Source of the DNA: Streptomyces venezuelae
GTDB lineage: Bacteria; Actinomycetota; Actinomycetes; Streptomycetales; Streptomycetaceae
Direction of reading: 5' to 3'
Length of the DNA: 64,000 nt
Assembly (NCBI RefSeq): GCF_008642355.1
Contig: NZ_CP029193.1
Coordinates: 5,852,001 to 5,916,000 of the forward strand
In this document: positions 34,927 to 42,970 of the stretch, piece after piece
How positions within the stretch are numbered: the first letter of the stretch is position 1
How the letters are laid out: each line of letters opens with the position of its first letter
The notes under the pieces: generated by a model
Told to the model about the DNA's origin: nothing
Database searches by the model: none
Seen by the model: the letters and a program-made list of their open reading frames with translations, nothing else
Position numbers and translations under genes: made by a program

Positions 34927-36018
34927 ATGACGACGACGCCGAGCATCGAGCTCAAGCCCTCATCGACGCCGCTGGCCACCGCCGACCGCGAGGCGATCCT
35001 GGCGAACCCCGGGTTCGGCCGCCACTTCACCGATCACATGGTGACGATCAAGTGGACGGAGGGCCGTGGCTGGCACGACGGGCAGCTCGTGCCGTACGGC
35101 CCGCTCTCCCTCGACCCCGCGACGAACGTCCTGCACTACGCCCAGGAGATCTTCGAGGGGCTCAAGGCCTACCGGCAGCCCGACGGCACGGTGGCGACGT
35201 TCCGGCCGGACGCCAACGCCCGCCGCTTCCAGTCCTCCGCGCGCCGCCTCGGCATGCCCGAGCTGCCCGTCGAGACGTTCATCGAGGCGTGCGACCTGCT
35301 GGTGAAGCAGGACATCGACTGGGTGCCGGCGCACGGCGGCGAGGAGTCCCTCTACCTGCGCCCCTTCATGATCGCCACGGAGGTCGGGCTCGGCGTGAAG
35401 CCCGCCAACGAGTACCTCTTCGTCGTCATCGCCTCGCCCGCCGGCGCGTACTTCCCCGGCGGCGTGAAGCCCGTCTCGATCTGGCTCTCCGAGGACCGTG
35501 TGCGTGCCGTGCCCGGCGGCATGGGCGACGCCAAGACCGGCGGCAACTACGCGGCGTCGCTGCTCGCGCAGGCCGAGGCGGCGGCGAAGGGCTGCGACCA
35601 GGTCGCCTACCTCGACGCGGTCGAGCACAAGTGGGTCGAGGAACTGGGCGGCATGAACCTGTACTTCGTGTACGGCAACAAGATCGTCACCCCCACCCTG
35701 ACGGGCTCGCTGCTCGCGGGCGTCACCCGCGACTCCCTGCTCTCGGTCGCCCGCGACCTCGGGTACGAGTCGGAGGAGGCACGGGTCTCCATCGACCAGT
35801 GGAAGACGGACTCCGAGAACGGCACGCTGACGGAGGTCTTCGCCTGCGGCACGGCGGCGGTCATCACGCCGGTCGGCACGGTCAAGTGCAATGCGGGAGA
35901 GTGGCAGCAGAGCGGGGGACAGCCCGGCGAGGTCACCCTGAAGCTGCGCGAGGCACTCCTCGACATCCAGCGGGGCAAGGCGGGGGACCGGCACGGGTGG
36001 ATGCACGGGCTCGGCTGA
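34927..36018 (+). CDS. ilvE: Branched-chain amino acid aminotransferase
   Basis: A 363-aa PLP enzyme that makes Leu, Ile and Val from their keto acids with glutamate. Fold-type IV motifs: [50 protein letters not shown] with the PLP lysine ~203, [19 protein letters not shown] and [15 protein letters not shown] (phosphate-binding). ATG at 34927 has AAGGAC upstream; the in-frame GTG at 34909 is inside the ribosome-site region. Confidence 0.96.
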   Translation: MTTTPSIELKPSSTPLATADREAILANPGFGRHFTDHMVTIKWTEGRGWHDGQLVPYGPLSLDPATNVLHYAQEIFEGLKAYRQPDGTVATFRPDANARRFQSSARRLGMPELPVETFIEACDLLVKQDIDWVPAHGGEESLYLRPFMIATEVGLGVKPANEYLFVVIASPAGAYFPGGVKPVSIWLSEDRVRAVPGGMGDAKTGGNYAASLLAQAEAAAKGCDQVAYLDAVEHKWVEELGGMNLYFVYGNKIVTPTLTGSLLAGVTRDSLLSVARDLGYESEEARVSIDQWKTDSENGTLTEVFACGTAAVITPVGTVKCNAGEWQQSGGQPGEVTLKLREALLDIQRGKAGDRHGWMHGLG

Positions 36019-36046
36019 GGGCTCTGCGGTACGCACTTGGAGGTCG

Positions 36047-36080
36047 GTCGGCCCCCGGAACATACGTTCCGGGGGCCGAC
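36047..36080 (+). terminator. Perfect 15-bp terminator stem after ilvE
   Basis: GTCGGCCCCCGGAAC (36047-36061), loop ATAC, GTTCCGGGGGCCGAC (36066-36080). Confidence 0.85.
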
Positions 36081-36149
36081 ACGGGTTCTGGCGGAGCGCC
36101 CGGCGGTCCCTGAGGTGGACGTCCAGTGCGGGCGAGACAGACCTTTCCC

Positions 36150-36344
36150 CTACTTGTCCGTCTGCCGGCCTTCGGTCACGCCCGAGCCTTCGGCGGCCCC
36201 CTCGTCGGACTTCACGTCCTCCGGCTTCGGGGTGTTCGAGCCGACGGGGTTGAGGGGGCCGCTCGTCAGGGCGTCCACCGCGGAGAGCACTGCCGCGCCC
36301 GCGCCCTTCGCCGCGCGGACACCGAGGCCTATGAGTTCTTCCAT
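36150..36344 (-). CDS. Small protein of unknown function (64 aa)
   Basis: A 64-aa protein: an amphipathic Ala/Gly/Val helix (MEELIGLGVRAAKGAGAAVL, then SAVDAL) and a hydrophilic Asp/Glu/Lys tail. The ATG lies 6 nt downstream of TAGCCT, which fits a leaderless transcript, and 4 nt after the stop of the NCS1 permease gene, so it may also be its co-transcribed partner. No family is recognised. The helix could lie along the membrane. Confidence 0.55.
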   Translation of the reverse strand: MEELIGLGVRAAKGAGAAVLSAVDALTSGPLNPVGSNTPKPEDVKSDEGAAEGSGVTEGRQTDK

Positions 36345-36348
36345 GCGG

Positions 36349-37761
36349 TCAGGCTACTTGATCAAGGGGTGCGACCGGCTGCCGTTCGCGGGCCGTCAGG
36401 GCCAGGTACCCCGCGCCTCCCACCACGCCCGAGAGCAGGAAGCTGCAGTCGACCCCGCCGGTCAGGGGGAGCAGCGGGCCCTCGTACGAGGGGAGGGCCA
36501 CGGCCAGGACGCCCGCCGTCGCGCCCAGCGCCCACGCCGCGGTGGCCCGCGCGTTCCAACCGCCGCGGTACCAGTAGGCGCCGCCACGGGCACGGCGGTT
36601 GAAGACCTGGAGGGCCTCCGCGTCGTACTCCCCGCGGCAGCGGACGAAGCCGATGAGGGTGATGACCGCCCACGGCGTGCCGATCGCCGTGAGGAGCAGC
36701 ACGAAGGACGTCATCGCGTCCTGCGCCTCCCACGCGTAGTGGCCCACGAAGACACAGACCGTGGCGACGGCGGCGACCGTGTACGTGGCGCGGGCGCGGG
36801 ACGCGCGGGGCAGGATCGCGTCCAGGTCGAGGCCCATGGAGTAGAGCATCAGGCCCGCGTTGCCGACCGATCCCGCGGACGCGGCGAGGAGGAGGGGGAT
36901 CAGGTACCAGGCGGGGGACGCCTCGACGAGGCCACCCGCGTAGTCGAGGGCCGCGCGCGCCGCGTACGCCGTGAACGTGCCGAAGAGCTGGGGGAGCAGC
37001 AGTCCGGCGAGCAGACCGAGCCACGCCGCGCCGAGGACCGCCCGTGAGCTGTGGCGGGCCGGGGAGATGTAGCGCGTGTAGTCGCCGAGGAGCGTGATGA
37101 AGGCGATCGGGCCGGAGAGGCCCGCCGCCACCAGGGCCAGCAACCAGGTGGGCCAGAACGAACCGAGCGCGTAACCCCCGGCGCCGGGCAGCGCGGCGGT
37201 CGTGAAGTCCGGGGCGTAGGCGATGACACCGAGCGCGAGCAGTGCCGTCATGCCGACGGCGAGGACGCGCGAGAGGCGCAGCAGGACGCGGTAGCCGTAG
37301 ACCGCGCCGGTCACCGTGGCCGCCGCGAGCAGGGCGTAGACCAGGGAGTACGAGAGTCCGCCGGCGGGCAGGCCGAGCAGCCGGTGCAGCGTGCCGACCA
37401 TCACGTCGCCGCCGATCCAGATGGTCAGCGCCGTGTAGCCGAGGGACAGGAGCAGGCCGACGACCGAGCCGACGAGGCGGCCGCGCACCCCGAACTGCGC
37501 GCCGGACGACGTGGAGAGGTTCGTGCCGGTGCGCAGCGAGACCAGGGCGAGCGGCGCGGTCAGCGCCGTGCCGATCACCGTGCCCGCCACGACCGCGCTG
37601 ACCGACTCCCACCAGCCGAGGCCGAACGACACCGGCAGCCAGCCGAAGACGATCACCCCCAGGCAGAGGTTCGACCCGACGAGGATCGATACGAGATCGC
37701 GGGGGCCGCTGGTGCGCTCCCCGTCCGGGATGGTGTCGACTCCGCGCTGTTCTATCGGCAT
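36349..37761 (-). CDS. NCS1-family (cytosine/purine/allantoin-type) permease
   Basis: A 470-aa transporter with about 12 membrane helices. NCS1 features: LVSILVGSNLCLGVIVFGWL in helix 1, SSGAQFGVRG after helix 2, the conserved LLGDYTRYISP loop and SVGNAGLMLYSMGLDLDAIL. Known family members take up cytosine, purines, allantoin or thiamine with H+ or Na+. Here it is divergent from agmatine deiminase, and both promoters carry similar inverted repeats, so it may import a guanidino or amine compound for that pathway; this is inference. ATG at 37761 opens MPIEQRGVDTIPDGER. Confidence 0.9.
   Translation of the reverse strand: MPIEQRGVDTIPDGERTSGPRDLVSILVGSNLCLGVIVFGWLPVSFGLGWWESVSAVVAGTVIGTALTAPLALVSLRTGTNLSTSSGAQFGVRGRLVGSVVGLLLSLGYTALTIWIGGDVMVGTLHRLLGLPAGGLSYSLVYALLAAATVTGAVYGYRVLLRLSRVLAVGMTALLALGVIAYAPDFTTAALPGAGGYALGSFWPTWLLALVAAGLSGPIAFITLLGDYTRYISPARHSSRAVLGAAWLGLLAGLLLPQLFGTFTAYAARAALDYAGGLVEASPAWYLIPLLLAASAGSVGNAGLMLYSMGLDLDAILPRASRARATYTVAAVATVCVFVGHYAWEAQDAMTSFVLLLTAIGTPWAVITLIGFVRCRGEYDAEALQVFNRRARGGAYWYRGGWNARATAAWALGATAGVLAVALPSYEGPLLPLTGGVDCSFLLSGVVGGAGYLALTARERQPVAPLDQVA
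36351..36356 (-). promoter_or_regulatory. Candidate -10 (TAGCCT) of the 64-aa gene
   Basis: On the minus strand TAGCCT is followed by 6 nt and the ATG at 36344; it overlaps the last codons of the permease gene. Confidence 0.4.
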
Positions 37762-37806
37762 GAGGGTGCCCCTGACGCTCGCTTGGTCCCAATGGTTGCC
37801 CCAAAT

Positions 37807-37821
37807 TTGAGCAGCGCTCAA
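37807..37821. promoter_or_regulatory. Inverted repeat TTGAGC-AGC-GCTCAA before the permease gene
   Basis: Perfect 6-bp arms with a 3-nt spacer, 46 nt upstream of the permease start. It shares GAG-N4-GCTC with the repeat at 37875-37891. Candidate operator for the TetR protein encoded at 38976. Confidence 0.6.
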
Positions 37822-37874
37822 TGTGACCTGTCCGGCCCCCCGTCGTCAATCCTTCCCGCTTGCGGATTTCGCAG

Positions 37875-37891
37875 TTAGAGTGTTGCTCTAA
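37875..37891. promoter_or_regulatory. Inverted repeat TTAGAG-TGTTG-CTCTAA before aguA
   Basis: Perfect 6-bp arms with a 5-nt spacer, 33 nt upstream of the aguA ATG; a candidate TetR operator overlapping its promoter. Confidence 0.65.
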
Positions 37892-37923
37892 AGTCTTGTT
37901 CTCCCCTGGTGAAGGTGTACGCC

Positions 37924-38961
37924 ATGACCGCTGCCGCCGACGGCTTCCGCATGCCCGCCGAGTGGGCCCCGCACGAGCGCACCTGGATGGCGTGGCCGTG
38001 CCCCAACCCCACGTTCGACGACCCGGAGGGCCTCGACGACTCGCGGCTGGCCTGGGCCCGCGTCGCCCGCGCCGTGCGCCGCTTCGAACCCGTCACCGTC
38101 GTGTGCGGGCCCGCGCAGTCCGCGTACGCCGCGGAGCTCCTCGGCCCGGACATCGAGGTGACCGAGCGGGAGCTCGACGACGCCTGGATGCGGGACATCG
38201 GGCCGACGTTCCTCACCGACGGCAAGGGCGGACTCGCCGCCGTCGACTGGACGTTCAACGGCTGGGGTGCCCAGGAGTGGGCCCGCTGGGACCACGACTC
38301 CAGGATCGGGGCGTACGTCGCCGACCTCGCCGGAGCGCGGACGTACGCCTCGAAGCTCGTCAACGAGGGCGGCGGCCTGCACGTCGACGGCGAGGGCACC
38401 GTGCTGCTCACCGAGACCGTGCAGCTCGGCCCCGAGCGCAACCCCGGTTGGACGAAGGAGCAGGTCGAGGCGGAGGTCCACGCCCACCTCGGCACCACCA
38501 AGGCGATCTGGCTGCCGCGCGGCCTCACCGCCGACTACCCCGGCCACGGCTTCGGCACCCTCGGCCACGTCGACATCGTCGCCGCCTTCGCCGCGCCCGG
38601 CGTCGTCGTCGTGCACTCCCAGCGCGACCCCGCCCACCCCGACTTCGAGGTCAGCAAGGAGGTCGTCGCGGCCCTCACCGGGCAGACGGACGCCCGCGGC
38701 CGCACCCTGCGGATCGTCGAGGTGCCCGCACCGACCGTCCTGAAGGACGACGAGGGCTGGGTCGACTACTCGTACATCAACCACTACCTCTGCAACGGCG
38801 GCGTCGTCCTGTGCGCCTTCGGCGACCCGAACGACGAGATCGCGGCGGGCATCTTCCGCGGTCTCTTCCCGGACCGGACCGTGACGCTCGTCGACGCCCG
38901 TACGATCTTCGCGGGGGGCGGTGGCATCCACTGCATCACCCAGCAGCAGCCGAAGGTGTGA
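37924..38961 (+). CDS. aguA: Agmatine deiminase
   Basis: A 345-aa enzyme of the peptidyl-arginine deiminase superfamily that converts agmatine to N-carbamoylputrescine and ammonia. Motifs: MPAEWAPHERTWMAWP, the substrate Asp-Arg in DDAWMRDIGPTFL, VNEGGGLHVDGEGTVLLTE, LGHVDIVAAF with the catalytic His, and the nucleophile C337 in GGGGIHCITQQQP at the C-terminus. GAAGG precedes the ATG; a GTG at 37909 is less likely. It heads an aguA-tetR operon (14 nt apart). No carbamoylputrescine amidase gene is adjacent. Confidence 0.95.
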   Translation: MTAAADGFRMPAEWAPHERTWMAWPCPNPTFDDPEGLDDSRLAWARVARAVRRFEPVTVVCGPAQSAYAAELLGPDIEVTERELDDAWMRDIGPTFLTDGKGGLAAVDWTFNGWGAQEWARWDHDSRIGAYVADLAGARTYASKLVNEGGGLHVDGEGTVLLTETVQLGPERNPGWTKEQVEAEVHAHLGTTKAIWLPRGLTADYPGHGFGTLGHVDIVAAFAAPGVVVVHSQRDPAHPDFEVSKEVVAALTGQTDARGRTLRIVEVPAPTVLKDDEGWVDYSYINHYLCNGGVVLCAFGDPNDEIAAGIFRGLFPDRTVTLVDARTIFAGGGGIHCITQQQPKV

Positions 38962-38975
38962 TCAAGGAGTACGGG

Positions 38976-39584
38976 ATGGCCGGTCAGGCCCGCGCGCGGA
39001 AGAACGCCCCGCCGCGTGAGGACGTGTTGGCGGCCGCCATGGAGATGATCGCCGAGCGCGGCCTGGAGAAACTGACCATGGCCGCGCTCGGCCGTGCGGT
39101 CGGCATGAGCTCCGGCCATCTCCTCTACTACTTCCGCACCAAGGACGAGCTGCTCCTGCGCACCCTGGAGTGGAGCGAGGGCCGCCTCGGCGCCGAGCGA
39201 GGCCGGCTCCTCGCCCGGCCCGCCCCGGCACGCGAACGCCTCGACGCGTACGTCGAGCTGTACGTCCCCGACGCCGTCGGCGACCCGCACTGGACCCTCT
39301 GGCTGGAGGTCTGGAACCGGTCCCTCAACGCCGACGAGGAGGGCCGCGACCGGCAGGCAGCGATCGAGGGCGCCTGGCACCGCGACCTGGTGGCGCTGCT
39401 CGCCGAGGGGGTCTCGCGCGGCGAGTTCGGCGCGGTCGACCCCGACCGCTTCGCGTCCCGGCTGCGGGCGCTGCTCGACGGGTTCTCCATCCACGTGGCC
39501 ATCGGGCTTCGGGGGACGGGCCGGGACCAAGTCCTCGTACACGTAAGGGAGTTCCTGGACGCCGCGCTCACCCCGGACGCCTAG
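38976..39584 (+). CDS. TetR-family transcriptional regulator
   Basis: A 202-aa repressor: helix-turn-helix in MIAERGLEKLTMAALGRAVG, then MSSGHLLYYFRTKDELLLRT. AAGGAG lies 6 nt before the ATG. It follows aguA by 14 nt and is likely in its transcript. The two related inverted repeats at 37807 and 37875 are its probable operators, so it would control aguA, itself and the divergent permease. Confidence 0.92.
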   Translation: MAGQARARKNAPPREDVLAAAMEMIAERGLEKLTMAALGRAVGMSSGHLLYYFRTKDELLLRTLEWSEGRLGAERGRLLARPAPARERLDAYVELYVPDAVGDPHWTLWLEVWNRSLNADEEGRDRQAAIEGAWHRDLVALLAEGVSRGEFGAVDPDRFASRLRALLDGFSIHVAIGLRGTGRDQVLVHVREFLDAALTPDA

Positions 39585-39698
39585 CCGACCGTCGAGGTTG
39601 TACGCAATCCGGCTGATTGCCTGCCCCCTTGCCGGTGCGCTTGTATCCCGGTGGGTATCGCTCAATGGCGAGCGGCGGGAACAACGGGGGACTCGAAC

Positions 39699-40961
39699 AT
39701 GTACTGCACCCATCGCAAGCGCCTCGCCCTGGCCGCCGCGGCGGGCATCGTCGCGGCCGCCGTCACCGCCCTGCCGGCCGCCTTCGCCGCCGACGCGTCC
39801 GTGGCGCCCCGCACCGAGGGCATCAGCGTCACCGCACAGGGCAACGCGGCGAACGACCGGTCCCAAGGGGCCGTGATCAGCCGCGACGGCAGGTTCGCGG
39901 CCTTCGACTCCGAGGCGACCGACCTGGTGGCAGGCGACACGAACGGGGCGCGCGACATCTTCGTACGCGATCTGCGCACCGGGGAGACGGAGCGCGTCTC
40001 CGTCGCCGGGCGTCAGGTCAGCGGCCCGTCCCTGAGCGCCGACGGCCGCTACGTCGCGTTCGTCTCCAGCCCCGCGGGCTCCTCCTCCGACCGCGACGTG
40101 CGGCTCCACGACCGCGGGACGGGGCGGACCGAGCGCCTCGACGTCGAACTGCCCGACGGCTACCCGGGCGACAGCGCGGGCGGCGTCTCCCTCAGCGCGA
40201 ACGCGCGCTACGCGGTCTTCGACACGGACGGGCCGCGCTCCGACGGCACCGCGGTCTTCCTGCGCGACCGCAGGACCGGCACCACGGAGAAGGTCAGCCA
40301 CCCCTGCACGGGCGGCGACGGCGAACGCGACGCCCACTCGGCGACCGTCAGCGACAATGGCCGGTACGTCGTCTACGCCGACTCGTTCGTCAACGGACCG
40401 CGGGGCGACGACTGGAGCGACCTCTGGCTGCGCGACCGCAGGACGGGCGCCCTCTCCCAGGTCGACCGCTCGCACGACGGCACCAAGACGGAGAAGGAGT
40501 CCCTGAAGCCGTCCCTCAGCGGCGACGGCCGCACCGTCGTCTTCGAGTCACGGGACACCCACCTCGTGCCCGACGACAACGACGCCGCATGGAACGTGTT
40601 CGTGCACGACGTGGCCTCCGGCCGCAACCAGCGCGTCCACGGCACGCAGGGCGGCCCCGGCAAGGCCCATACCCGCTCGCCCGCCATCAGCTCCGACGGC
40701 CGGTATCTGACGTACATGTCGGAGATCACCGAGCCCGGCAGCGCGTACGGCAAGGAGTGGCCGACCTACCTCCGCGACCTGCGGAAGGGCACCACCACGC
40801 TCGTCTCCCCGGACACCGGCGGCGGCGCCGCGACGGCGGACGTCCTGCCCGGCGGCATCGCGCGGAACGGCGCCCGCGTCACCTTCATGTCGCCGGACGC
40901 GACCCTCCTTCCGGGTGACACGAACGACGGCGCCGACGCCTTCGTACGCCACCTGCGCTGA
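39699..40961 (+). CDS. Secreted TolB/WD40-like (PD40) beta-propeller protein
   Basis: A 420-aa exported protein: signal peptide at 1-~31 (LALAAAAGIVAAAVTALPAA, then FA-AD), then about six repeats of the PD40 type such as AVISRDGRFAAFDSEATDLV, PSLSADGRYVAFVSSPAG, ATVSDNGRYVVYADSF, PSLSGDGRTVVFESRDTHLV and PAISSDGRYLTYMSEI. Several are followed by DIFVRDLRTGETERVS-type strands. TolB-like propellers usually mediate protein-protein contacts; no catalytic residues are evident. GGGGGA lies upstream of the ATG. Monocistronic, followed by a hairpin. Confidence 0.85.
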   Translation: MYCTHRKRLALAAAAGIVAAAVTALPAAFAADASVAPRTEGISVTAQGNAANDRSQGAVISRDGRFAAFDSEATDLVAGDTNGARDIFVRDLRTGETERVSVAGRQVSGPSLSADGRYVAFVSSPAGSSSDRDVRLHDRGTGRTERLDVELPDGYPGDSAGGVSLSANARYAVFDTDGPRSDGTAVFLRDRRTGTTEKVSHPCTGGDGERDAHSATVSDNGRYVVYADSFVNGPRGDDWSDLWLRDRRTGALSQVDRSHDGTKTEKESLKPSLSGDGRTVVFESRDTHLVPDDNDAAWNVFVHDVASGRNQRVHGTQGGPGKAHTRSPAISSDGRYLTYMSEITEPGSAYGKEWPTYLRDLRKGTTTLVSPDTGGGAATADVLPGGIARNGARVTFMSPDATLLPGDTNDGADAFVRHLR

Positions 40962-40998
40962 CGCCTCAGCTGTGCGGACCCGTACGGGTCCACCCCGC

Positions 40999-41023
40999 GG
41001 GCGGCGCGTCCGTCGCGTCGCCC
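40999..41023 (+). terminator. Hairpin after the TolB-like gene
   Basis: GGGCGGCGC (40999-41007) pairs with GCGTCGCCC (41015-41023), one G-U. A 16-bp palindrome GGACCCGTACGGGTCC (40976-40991) lies just before it. Confidence 0.6.
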
Positions 41024-41090
41024 GCATCGTGAGACAGGGCCTCCGCGGCACGGCGAAGCGTGGCAAGCTGCCTCCGTGCTCTCGTTCGCC

Positions 41091-41126
41091 ATGATTATTG
41101 GCAGCAGGCGCGCCGGTCCGCAGTGA
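41091..41126 (+). CDS. cimA leader peptide MIIGSRRAGPQ
   Basis: An 11-codon ORF starting Met-Ile-Ile, the end product of the citramalate route. No Shine-Dalgarno is visible, so it may be leaderless. A hairpin begins at the base after its stop codon, and a U6 terminator follows 56 nt after the stop, before cimA. Together these make a transcription attenuator with the same plan as that of ilvB. Confidence 0.78.
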   Translation: MIIGSRRAGPQ

Positions 41127-41154
41127 CCGCCTCGTACCCATCACGTACGGGCGG
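41127..41154 (+). promoter_or_regulatory. Pause/anti-antiterminator hairpin of the cimA leader
   Basis: CCGCC-T-CGTAC (41127-41137) pairs with GTACG-GGCGG (41145-41154): 10 bp, a single bulged T, 7-nt loop, directly after the leader stop codon. Confidence 0.65.
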
Positions 41155-41181
41155 ACACCGTCGCCTCGACCCGCGCGCAGA

Positions 41182-41207
41182 CCTCTCGCACCCGCGAGGG
41201 GTTTTTT
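41182..41207 (+). terminator. cimA attenuator terminator
   Basis: An 8-bp stem CCTCTCGC / GCGAGGGG (one G-U) with loop ACCC, followed directly by six T (41202-41207), 105 nt before the cimA start. Confidence 0.82.
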
Positions 41208-41312
41208 CGTTTCCCGGCCCAACTGCAGCCGGACACGGAGCGCGAGGGATCATGGGGGTGGTGGAGCCGGTCATTCCGGTAGACCGAGATCCGACACAGG
41301 AGCCAGATCAGC

Positions 41313-42917
41313 ATGACGGAAACCAGCACACCCGACGATTCCTTCCACGTCTTCGACACGACGCTGCGCGACGGCGCGCAGCGCGAAGGCATCAACCTCA
41401 CCGTCGCGGACAAGCTGACCATCGCGCGGCACCTGGACGACTTCGGCGTCGGCTTCATCGAGGGCGGCTGGCCGGGCGCCAACCCGCGCGACACCGAGTT
41501 CTTCGCGCGGGCCAAGGAAGAGATCACATTCCGGCACGCGCAGCTCGTCGCCTTCGGCGCGACGCGCCGCGCGGGCGCAAAGGCCGCCGACGACCCACAG
41601 GTCAACGCCCTCCTCGCGTCGGGTGCGCCCGTCATCACCCTCGTCGCCAAGGCCCACGACCGGCACGTCGAGCTCGCCCTGCGCACCACCCTCGACGAGA
41701 ACGTGGAGATGGTCCGCGACACCGTCTCCCACCTCGTCGCGCAGGGCCGCAGGGTCTTCGTCGACTGCGAGCACTTCTTCGACGGCTACCGCGCCAACCC
41801 CGAGTACGCCAAGGCCGTCGTCCGCGCCGCGTCCGAGGCAGGCGCCGACGTCGTCATCCTGTGCGACACCAACGGCGGCATGCTGCCCGCCCAGGTCCAG
41901 GCCGTCGTCTCCACCGTCGTCGCGGACACCGGCGCCCGCCTCGGCATCCACGCCCAGGACGACACCGGCTGCGCCGTCGCCAACACCCTCGCCGCCGTCG
42001 ACGCGGGCGCCACCCACGTCCAGTGCACCGCCAACGGCTACGGCGAGCGCGTCGGCAACGCCAACCTCTTCCCCGTCGTCGCCGCCCTGGAACTCAAGTA
42101 CGGAAAGCGGGTCCTGCCCGAGGGCTCGCTGCGCGAGATGACGCGCGTCTCGCACGCCATCGCCGAGGTCGTGAACCTCACCCCCTCGACGCACCAGCCC
42201 TACGTCGGTGTCTCCGCCTTCGCGCACAAGGCCGGACTCCACGCCTCCGCGATCAAGGTCGATCCGGACCTCTACCAGCACATCGACCCCGACCTCGTCG
42301 GCAACCGCATCCGCATGCTCGTCTCCGACATGGCCGGTCGCGCCTCCATCGAGCTCAAGGGCAAGGAGCTCGGCGTCGACCTCGGCGACGACCGCGAGCT
42401 CATCGGGCGCGTCGTCGACCGCGTCAAGGAGCGTGAACTCCAGGGCTACACGTACGAAGCCGCCGACGCCTCCTTCGAACTGCTGCTCCGCGAGGAGGCC
42501 GAGGGCCGCGCCCGCCGCTACTTCCGTGTCGAGTCCTGGCGGGCCATCGTCGAGGACCGCCCCGACGGCACGCACGCCAACGAGGCCACCGTGAAGCTGT
42601 GGGCCAAGGGAGAGCGCATCGTCGCCACCGCGGAGGGGAATGGCCCGGTCAACGCTCTCGACCGGGCGCTGCGGGTCGGCCTCGAGCGCATCTACCCGCA
42701 GCTCGCCAAGCTGGAGCTCGTGGACTACAAGGTCCGCATCCTGGAGGGCAAGCACGGCACGTCCTCCACCACGCGCGTCCTGATCTCCACGACCGACGGC
42801 GTCGGCGAATGGTCGACGGTCGGCGTCGCCGAGAACGTCATCGCCGCGTCGTGGGGCGCCCTGGAGGACGCCTACACCTACGGGCTGCTGCGGGCCGGGG
42901 TCGAGCCGGTGGAGTAG
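41313..42917 (+). CDS. cimA: Citramalate synthase
   Basis: A 534-aa enzyme of the isopropylmalate/homocitrate synthase family that condenses pyruvate with acetyl-CoA to (R)-citramalate, feeding isoleucine synthesis without threonine. TIM-barrel motifs: FDTTLRDGAQREGINLTVAD, GFIEGGWPGANPRDTEFF, ILCDTNGGMLP, the metal-binding GIHAQDDTGCAVANTLAAVD and VQCTANGYGERVGNANLFP. The C-terminal LeuA-type regulatory domain (~400-530) should bind isoleucine. Length and the long linker favour CimA over LeuA; the Ile-Ile leader peptide agrees. Confidence 0.93.
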   Translation: MTETSTPDDSFHVFDTTLRDGAQREGINLTVADKLTIARHLDDFGVGFIEGGWPGANPRDTEFFARAKEEITFRHAQLVAFGATRRAGAKAADDPQVNALLASGAPVITLVAKAHDRHVELALRTTLDENVEMVRDTVSHLVAQGRRVFVDCEHFFDGYRANPEYAKAVVRAASEAGADVVILCDTNGGMLPAQVQAVVSTVVADTGARLGIHAQDDTGCAVANTLAAVDAGATHVQCTANGYGERVGNANLFPVVAALELKYGKRVLPEGSLREMTRVSHAIAEVVNLTPSTHQPYVGVSAFAHKAGLHASAIKVDPDLYQHIDPDLVGNRIRMLVSDMAGRASIELKGKELGVDLGDDRELIGRVVDRVKERELQGYTYEAADASFELLLREEAEGRARRYFRVESWRAIVEDRPDGTHANEATVKLWAKGERIVATAEGNGPVNALDRALRVGLERIYPQLAKLELVDYKVRILEGKHGTSSTTRVLISTTDGVGEWSTVGVAENVIAASWGALEDAYTYGLLRAGVEPVE

Positions 42918-42958
42918 TCCGCGCCCACCCGTAGGGGGTCCGCCTGGTCCGTCTGGGT

Positions 42959-42964
42959 TACGTT
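42959..42964 (+). promoter_or_regulatory. Candidate -10 (TACGTT) of a leaderless transcript
   Basis: TACGTT is followed by 6 nt and the ATG at 42971, with no Shine-Dalgarno. Confidence 0.45.
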
Positions 42965-42970
42965 CGAAGT

